Shown here: in pieces, positions 6,986 to 9,994 of the stretch
How positions within the stretch are numbered: position 1 is the first letter of the stretch
How the letters are laid out: every line of letters starts with the position of its first letter
Assembly: GCA_030604285.1 (NCBI GenBank)
Contig: JAUVWD010000013.1
Span: 1-9,994, forward strand
Direction of reading: 5' to 3'
From: Chloroflexota bacterium
GTDB lineage: Bacteria; Chloroflexota; Dehalococcoidia; GIF9; AB-539-J10
DNA length: 9,994 bases
The notes under the pieces: generated by a model
Database searches by the model: none
Told to the model about the DNA's origin: nothing
The model's input: only the letters and a program-made list of their open reading frames with translations
Made by a program: the position numbers and the translations under genes

Positions 6986-7000
6986 TGTCAACATTTGACA
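6986..7000. promoter_or_regulatory. Operator-like palindrome TGTCAA-N3-TTGACA
   Basis: Perfect 6-base arms at 6986-6991 and 6995-7000 flank CAT. The same TGTCA/TGACA half-site recurs near the kinase promoter at 7349-7353, 7372-7376 and 7384-7388, which suggests one DNA-binding protein may recognise several places in this intergenic region. Confidence 0.35.
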
Positions 7001-7370
7001 CGTTGCTGCTTGTTGAGCTTTCCTTATCCGCCGCTCACAATATGTTTCTCAGGCTGAGGTTGCCCACTCAACTTAGCGCCTTCTTCAGGAAATCAGCTCA
7101 CTGGGTAGGGAAGAGAACCATTAGCCTGCATCCTGGGCTGGCCAAGAAGCAACAAAGCGGCCACATGGAAATAGAACAGAGATTGTTCCAGTATCGCCCT
7201 TAGCCTTGGCGGGTAGAAGGCATCGATGAGTGGTCGTGCAGGATGGCTTCAAGTAAGCATTTCTGTTTTTTGCGATCCACATGTCTGCCGACGTTGGGTG
7301 GGCACAGGTCGCGGCTTTGGTTTACGATTCACAGCGACAAGTGGAAGCTGACACAGGTTAGGCTCATTGT

Positions 7371-7399
7371 TTGACATGTGTGGTGTCATATTGTAGTCT
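7371..7399 (+). promoter_or_regulatory. Candidate sigma-70-type promoter for the histidine kinase operon
   Basis: TTGACA at 7371-7376 is a perfect -35 consensus. Seventeen bases later TAGTCT (7394-7399) is a weak -10, matching three of six positions. Transcription would start around 7406, leaving a very short leader before the ATG at 7415. The -10 is poor, so the assignment is tentative. Confidence 0.35.
7372..7388. promoter_or_regulatory. Inverted repeat TGACA-N7-TGTCA overlapping the promoter
   Basis: Five-base arms at 7372-7376 and 7384-7388 lie between the candidate -35 and -10, a typical place for a repressor site. The arms match the half-sites of the palindrome at 6986-7000 in inverted order. 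Confidence 0.35.
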
Positions 7400-7414
7400 A
7401 ACTTCGGGGAAGAA

Positions 7415-9067
7415 ATGCGCAAAAAGGGGACAGCAATTCAAGGAGCTGGCAGAAAGGCAGGTTTAGACATAAGCCTGCAGAATGTAATGGATGGTATAGC
7501 AGATAAGCTTTTCGTGATTGACAGTGAATACCACGTCAAGTTTGCTAACTTGGCTATGAGGCAGAACTTGGTGGAAGGCAGACGGCTCATCGGCGAGCAC
7601 TGCTACGAGGTCTTTGAGGGCAGGAACAATCCCTGCTGTCCGCCCTTATGGAATTGTCCGCTTAGGAAGGTGGTCCAAAGCGGCAGCCCAACGACGATTA
7701 TTTCTCCTGACCATGCCGACGCGGTATCTGACAGGTATGTAAAAATCACCCTTTATCCGCTCAGGGACAGCCAAGGCAATATGAATGCGGTTGCCGAACT
7801 GAGGGAGGATGTTACTACGGAAAGGGAGCTGGAGAATCAGATTCTGAGGCGTCATCACCATCTCCATGCTTTGAGCCGTATTTCCAGCGCCACTAGCGGA
7901 TTGTGGGACTTAGATGTCATCCTGACTATAGCCCTTGACACCGTCTTGGAGATCATCGACGCTACAACAGGGGGGGTACTGTTTTTGAATGAGCAGACTC
8001 AGATGCTCAGTTACCGGGTGTATCGTGGTCTATCTGCCAAATATGTTGAACAGATGCAGATGGGCCTAGGCGAAGGGATAGCAGGAAGGGTAGCCAAAAC
8101 TGGGCAACCCATTATACTGGAAGATATTTCCAGGGACACACGGGCTGCCCACCCGGATCTGATCAGCACGGAAGGCCTTAGAGGGTTCATCAGCGTTCCC
8201 TTAAAAGCAAGGGACCGGGTTGTAGGCGTGATGAATATTGCCAGCCATAGGCCGGCTCGATTTTCTGCAGACGATATGTACCTCTTAAATTCAATCGGTT
8301 GTCAGCTTGGCAACGCAATTGAGCAAGCAAGGCTATACCAAAGACTGGAGATAGGAAGAGAAAGATATCAAAGCCTTCTTCGACACGCCCTTACTGCCCA
8401 AGAGGACGAGCGAAAAAGGATTGCCCGCGAGTTGCATGATGAAACTAGCCAAGCTCTTGCCAGCTTAACCCTGAACCTGCAAGCTGCTATAGCAACGGCG
8501 GAAACCAGAAGTTTTGTAGATACCGATCTCATTACGAAGCTTCAAAAGATACAATCTGTGGCACTTCATACCGTAAATGAGGTAACCAAGCTAATGAAGG
8601 AACTCCGCCCCACTTTGTTGGATGAGCTTGGACTGGCTGCGGCAATCAATCGATACGCTAGGGATAGCCTTGAACCTCTGGGGACTAAGGTATCTGCGGA
8701 ATTTCAGGGTGTGGAAGAGCGCATGCCCCTAGAAATTGAAGTAACGCTTTTCCGTATCGCTCAAGGGGCAATAGGAAACATCCTGGAGCACTCAGAGGCG
8801 AAGAATATCTCTATAAGGTTGGATTGCGACAGCGATAGGTGTGTATTGGGCATTCAGGATGATGGCAGAGGCTTCGATGTCAGTAAGCTTACAAGGGTGG
8901 ACAAGAACGGGCGGGGGGCGGGCCTATTTACCATGGAGGAGAGGGCACGTTTAGTGGGTGGCAGTTGTAGCGTTAAGTCTCAGCCAGGCAAAGGGACCAG
9001 CATTGTTGTGAAAGTCGGGCTGAAGGGGTCTATGGCAGATGCAGAAGATAAAGGTCCTAATAGTTGA
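7415..9067 (+). CDS. Soluble PAS-GAF sensor histidine kinase (NarX/HisKA_3 type)
   Basis: This 550-residue cytoplasmic sensor kinase phosphorylates the response regulator encoded next. Domain order is PAS (about 20-135), GAF (about 160-305), HisKA_3 dimerisation/phosphoacceptor (about 325-400) and HATPase (about 435-535). The phosphoacceptor is H341 in ERKRIARELHDE. ATP-binding boxes are the N-box (447-460, N455), the G1 box DDGRGFD (482-488) and the G2 region (500-516). No transmembrane segment or signal peptide is visible. The PAS domain contains C63, C74, C75 and C81 within 19 residues, a possible metal, Fe-S or redox centre comparable in idea to NreB. In the N-box the usual Glu of the QEAL..N pattern is G451, which may weaken the kinase or its phosphatase activity. 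A GGGG at 7406-7409 lies 5 bases before the ATG. The gene has its own candidate promoter and runs in the same direction as the upstream operon. Confidence 0.93.
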   Translation: MRKKGTAIQGAGRKAGLDISLQNVMDGIADKLFVIDSEYHVKFANLAMRQNLVEGRRLIGEHCYEVFEGRNNPCCPPLWNCPLRKVVQSGSPTTIISPDHADAVSDRYVKITLYPLRDSQGNMNAVAELREDVTTERELENQILRRHHHLHALSRISSATSGLWDLDVILTIALDTVLEIIDATTGGVLFLNEQTQMLSYRVYRGLSAKYVEQMQMGLGEGIAGRVAKTGQPIILEDISRDTRAAHPDLISTEGLRGFISVPLKARDRVVGVMNIASHRPARFSADDMYLLNSIGCQLGNAIEQARLYQRLEIGRERYQSLLRHALTAQEDERKRIARELHDETSQALASLTLNLQAAIATAETRSFVDTDLITKLQKIQSVALHTVNEVTKLMKELRPTLLDELGLAAAINRYARDSLEPLGTKVSAEFQGVEERMPLEIEVTLFRIAQGAIGNILEHSEAKNISIRLDCDSDRCVLGIQDDGRGFDVSKLTRVDKNGRGAGLFTMEERARLVGGSCSVKSQPGKGTSIVVKVGLKGSMADAEDKGPNS

Positions 9068-9692
9068 CGACCACACCCTGGTGCGAGATGGAATCCGTGC
9101 TCTGCTGGCGATGGTTGCTGACGTAGAAGTGATCGGCGAGGCGGCAAATGGAAAGGAGGCTGTGCAGAAGGTAAGAAAGCTTGCACCAGATGTGGTGCTC
9201 ATGGACCTGGCAATGCCTATCATGTGTGGACTGGAAGCAACACGAAGAATACGCAAGGGATTCCCGGGACCAAAGGTGCTAGCACTCACCCAGTATGAAG
9301 ACAAAGAATACATCATCCCAATTATCGAAGCGGGAGCCCGCGGCTTCATTAGCAAGATGGCGGCATTTTCCGGCCTCGCTTCAGCTATTCAAGCTATACA
9401 TCGTGGGGATTCGTTTCTGTCTCCCGCGGCAGCAGCGGCTCTTGTTGAGGAATGTCAGCAGAAAGCCACTACGGAAGGGGGAAAGGACCCTTACCAACAT
9501 TTGACGGATAGAGAAAGGGAGATACTTAAGCTGGTTGCTGAGGGATATACCGCTAAGGAGATAGCAGACATGCTGGTACTCAGCCTGAGAACGGTGGAGG
9601 CACACAAAACCAGTCTAGCGAAAAAGCTAGATATCCACAATAGAACCGACCTCATCAAGTTTGCGATACGCAAGGGCATCGTCACGATGTGA
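9039..9692 (+). CDS. NarL/FixJ-family response regulator
   Basis: This 217-residue DNA-binding response regulator has a receiver domain (1-120) with the acidic pair D10/D11, phosphoacceptor D56 (VVLMD), T84 and K106 (FISK), and a LuxR-type helix-turn-helix (about 153-217) with the LTDREREILKLVAEGYTAKE signature and recognition helix around LSLRTVEAHK. The start overlaps the end of the kinase gene by 29 bases in another frame, so translation is probably coupled and the two form a cognate pair. A GAAGGGG at 9022-9028 precedes the ATG by 10 bases. All residues needed for phosphorylation are present. Its targets are unknown; the inverted repeats around 6944-7000 and 7372-7388 are candidates, including autoregulation. 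Confidence 0.95.
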   Translation: MQKIKVLIVDDHTLVRDGIRALLAMVADVEVIGEAANGKEAVQKVRKLAPDVVLMDLAMPIMCGLEATRRIRKGFPGPKVLALTQYEDKEYIIPIIEAGARGFISKMAAFSGLASAIQAIHRGDSFLSPAAAAALVEECQQKATTEGGKDPYQHLTDREREILKLVAEGYTAKEIADMLVLSLRTVEAHKTSLAKKLDIHNRTDLIKFAIRKGIVTM

Positions 9693-9713
9693 CGGTATAG
9701 GCACCCCCATTCT

Positions 9714-9777
9714 TTGCCCAAAATTCACCTTTGATCTCCGTGGTTTTCACATCCCAAAATAGGGGTTGTTTGGGCAA
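9714..9777. repeat. 9-base perfect inverted repeat after the response regulator
   Basis: TTGCCCAAA at 9714-9722 is the exact reverse complement of TTTGGGCAA at 9769-9777, with 46 bases between. The right arm also sits in a local small hairpin, TTGTT (9766-9770) with AACAA (9776-9780), so two folds compete for it. Confidence 0.45.
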
Positions 9778-9805
9778 CAATTCCCGCATAAAACTTAGCC
9801 CTATT
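9758..9805. repeat. 7-base inverted repeat crossing its neighbours
   Basis: AATAGGG at 9758-9764 is the exact reverse complement of CCCTATT at 9799-9805. This pairing cannot form as a simple nested fold together with either the 9714-9777 repeat or the 9782-9812 hairpin, because the arms interleave with both. Confidence 0.4.
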
Positions 9806-9832
9806 AGCGGGATTCCCTCTTTTCCTTCCTTT
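9782..9832 (+). terminator. Hairpin with pyrimidine-rich tail, possible terminator of the two-component operon
   Basis: TCCCGC at 9782-9787 pairs with GCGGGA at 9807-9812 over a 19-base loop, and is followed by an unbroken run of 20 pyrimidines (12 of them T) at 9813-9832. It lies 90 bases after the response regulator stop and about 50 bases before the next gene. The tail is interrupted by C, so intrinsic termination may be inefficient; it could instead act as an attenuator for the downstream gene. Confidence 0.4.
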
Positions 9833-9878
9833 AAAGGCAAGTTACCATGTAGCTAGCATTGCTTCTTAGGCTGAGATA

Positions 9879-9994
9879 ATGTATTCAATGAGGGATGGTA
9901 GTATCAAAGACTATCAAGCGACGCGGCTGAAGGAAGCCCGTTATGACCACAGCCTTACCCCTCCCTGTCAAGCCGCCTGCCCGCTGCACATGAA
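9879..9994 (+). CDS. N-terminus of a probable GltD-like Fe-S/FAD oxidoreductase, 3'-truncated
   Basis: An open frame runs from ATG 9879 (or ATG 9888) to the right edge with no stop. An in-frame TAG at 9867 bounds it on the left. Of the 38 complete codons, residues 28-38 from the first ATG read PPCQAACPLHM, with C30 and C34. This PPCQ-x-ACP motif is typical, as I recall, of the N-terminal cluster-binding segment of glutamate synthase small-subunit (GltD)-like oxidoreductases, which bind Fe-S clusters, FAD and NAD(P)H. Neither start has a strong ribosome site. If right, it would be another soluble electron-transfer enzyme next to the redox operon. The call rests on a very short stretch. Confidence 0.55.
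   Translation, partial: MYSMRDGSIKDYQATRLKEARYDHSLTPPCQAACPLHM

Larger units (their letters stand above)
6757..7414. other. Gene-poor intergenic region with several inverted repeats
   Basis: About 660 bases separate the fumarase beta stop from the histidine kinase start. The only open frame of note (6979-7203, 74 codons from a TTG) has no ribosome site, no recognisable motif and low-complexity composition, and I do not call it. The region holds a hairpin just after the operon, a short direct repeat, two near-perfect palindromes and, at its right end, a promoter-like element. I found no tRNA-like fold, transposase remnant or terminal inverted repeats by eye. Confidence 0.6.

Noticed and set aside
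6979..7203. 74-codon open frame starting at TTG in the intergenic region
   Set aside because: There is no ribosome site, no recognisable motif and a rare start codon, and it runs through a palindrome; most likely a chance open frame.
7255..7275. T-run near 7265-7271 as an intrinsic terminator
   Set aside because: I could not find a stable stem immediately upstream of the T-run.
6757..7414. Remnant of an insertion sequence or transposase
   Set aside because: No transposase motif, terminal inverted repeats or target-site duplication could be seen in any frame.
8908..8922. G-rich stretch in the kinase gene as a possible G-quadruplex
   Set aside because: It is a short G-rich patch within the codons of the G2 box region; the composition follows from the glycine/arginine-rich ATP-binding motif.

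Overview
The window looks like part of an anaerobic bacterial (possibly archaeal) chromosome. Every recognisable gene is on the + strand. The signs of anaerobic redox metabolism are a two-subunit class I [4Fe-4S] fumarase, a soluble fumarate reductase/succinate dehydrogenase-like module rich in Fe-S clusters, and at the right edge the N-terminus of what looks like a GltD-type Fe-S/flavin oxidoreductase. The protein styles remind me of Dehalococcoidia-like Chloroflexota, syntrophic Firmicutes or sulfate-reducer-type anaerobes. That is an impression from memory, not a taxonomic call. I see no tRNA, rRNA, CRISPR array, insertion sequence or phage gene.

Layout. Positions 2-6756 hold seven closely spaced genes that look like one operon: fumarase alpha subunit (5' end outside the window); a protein joining a [2Fe-2S] domain to two [4Fe-4S] motifs; a fumarate reductase-type FAD subunit; a small dicluster ferredoxin; a divergent acyl-CoA dehydrogenase-like protein; an amidase-signature hydrolase; and fumarase beta subunit. 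A hairpin follows the last stop codon. Positions 6757-7414 are about 660 bases without a credible gene, but with several short perfect inverted repeats and a promoter-like element just before the next gene. Positions 7415-9692 encode a soluble PAS-GAF histidine kinase and an overlapping NarL/FixJ-type response regulator. Positions 9693-9878 hold overlapping, mutually exclusive inverted repeats with a pyrimidine-rich tail, and a new gene begins at about 9879.

How the genes may work together. The two halves of fumarase bracket five genes, so hydration/dehydration of malate/fumarate (or a related hydroxy acid) appears genetically tied to reduction or oxidation of a C4-type acid by the flavoprotein and its Fe-S partners. 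No membrane anchor is encoded. The Fe-S subunit has full four-Cys motifs where quinone-linked SdhB has a [3Fe-4S] site, and the flavoprotein lacks the His used for covalent FAD. Together these point to a cytoplasmic enzyme that exchanges electrons with soluble carriers. The acyl-CoA dehydrogenase-like protein lacks the residues normally used for catalysis at both known positions, so its role in the operon is open. The two-component pair may sense a redox or small-molecule signal, since its PAS domain carries a four-cysteine group, but its targets cannot be read from the sequence.
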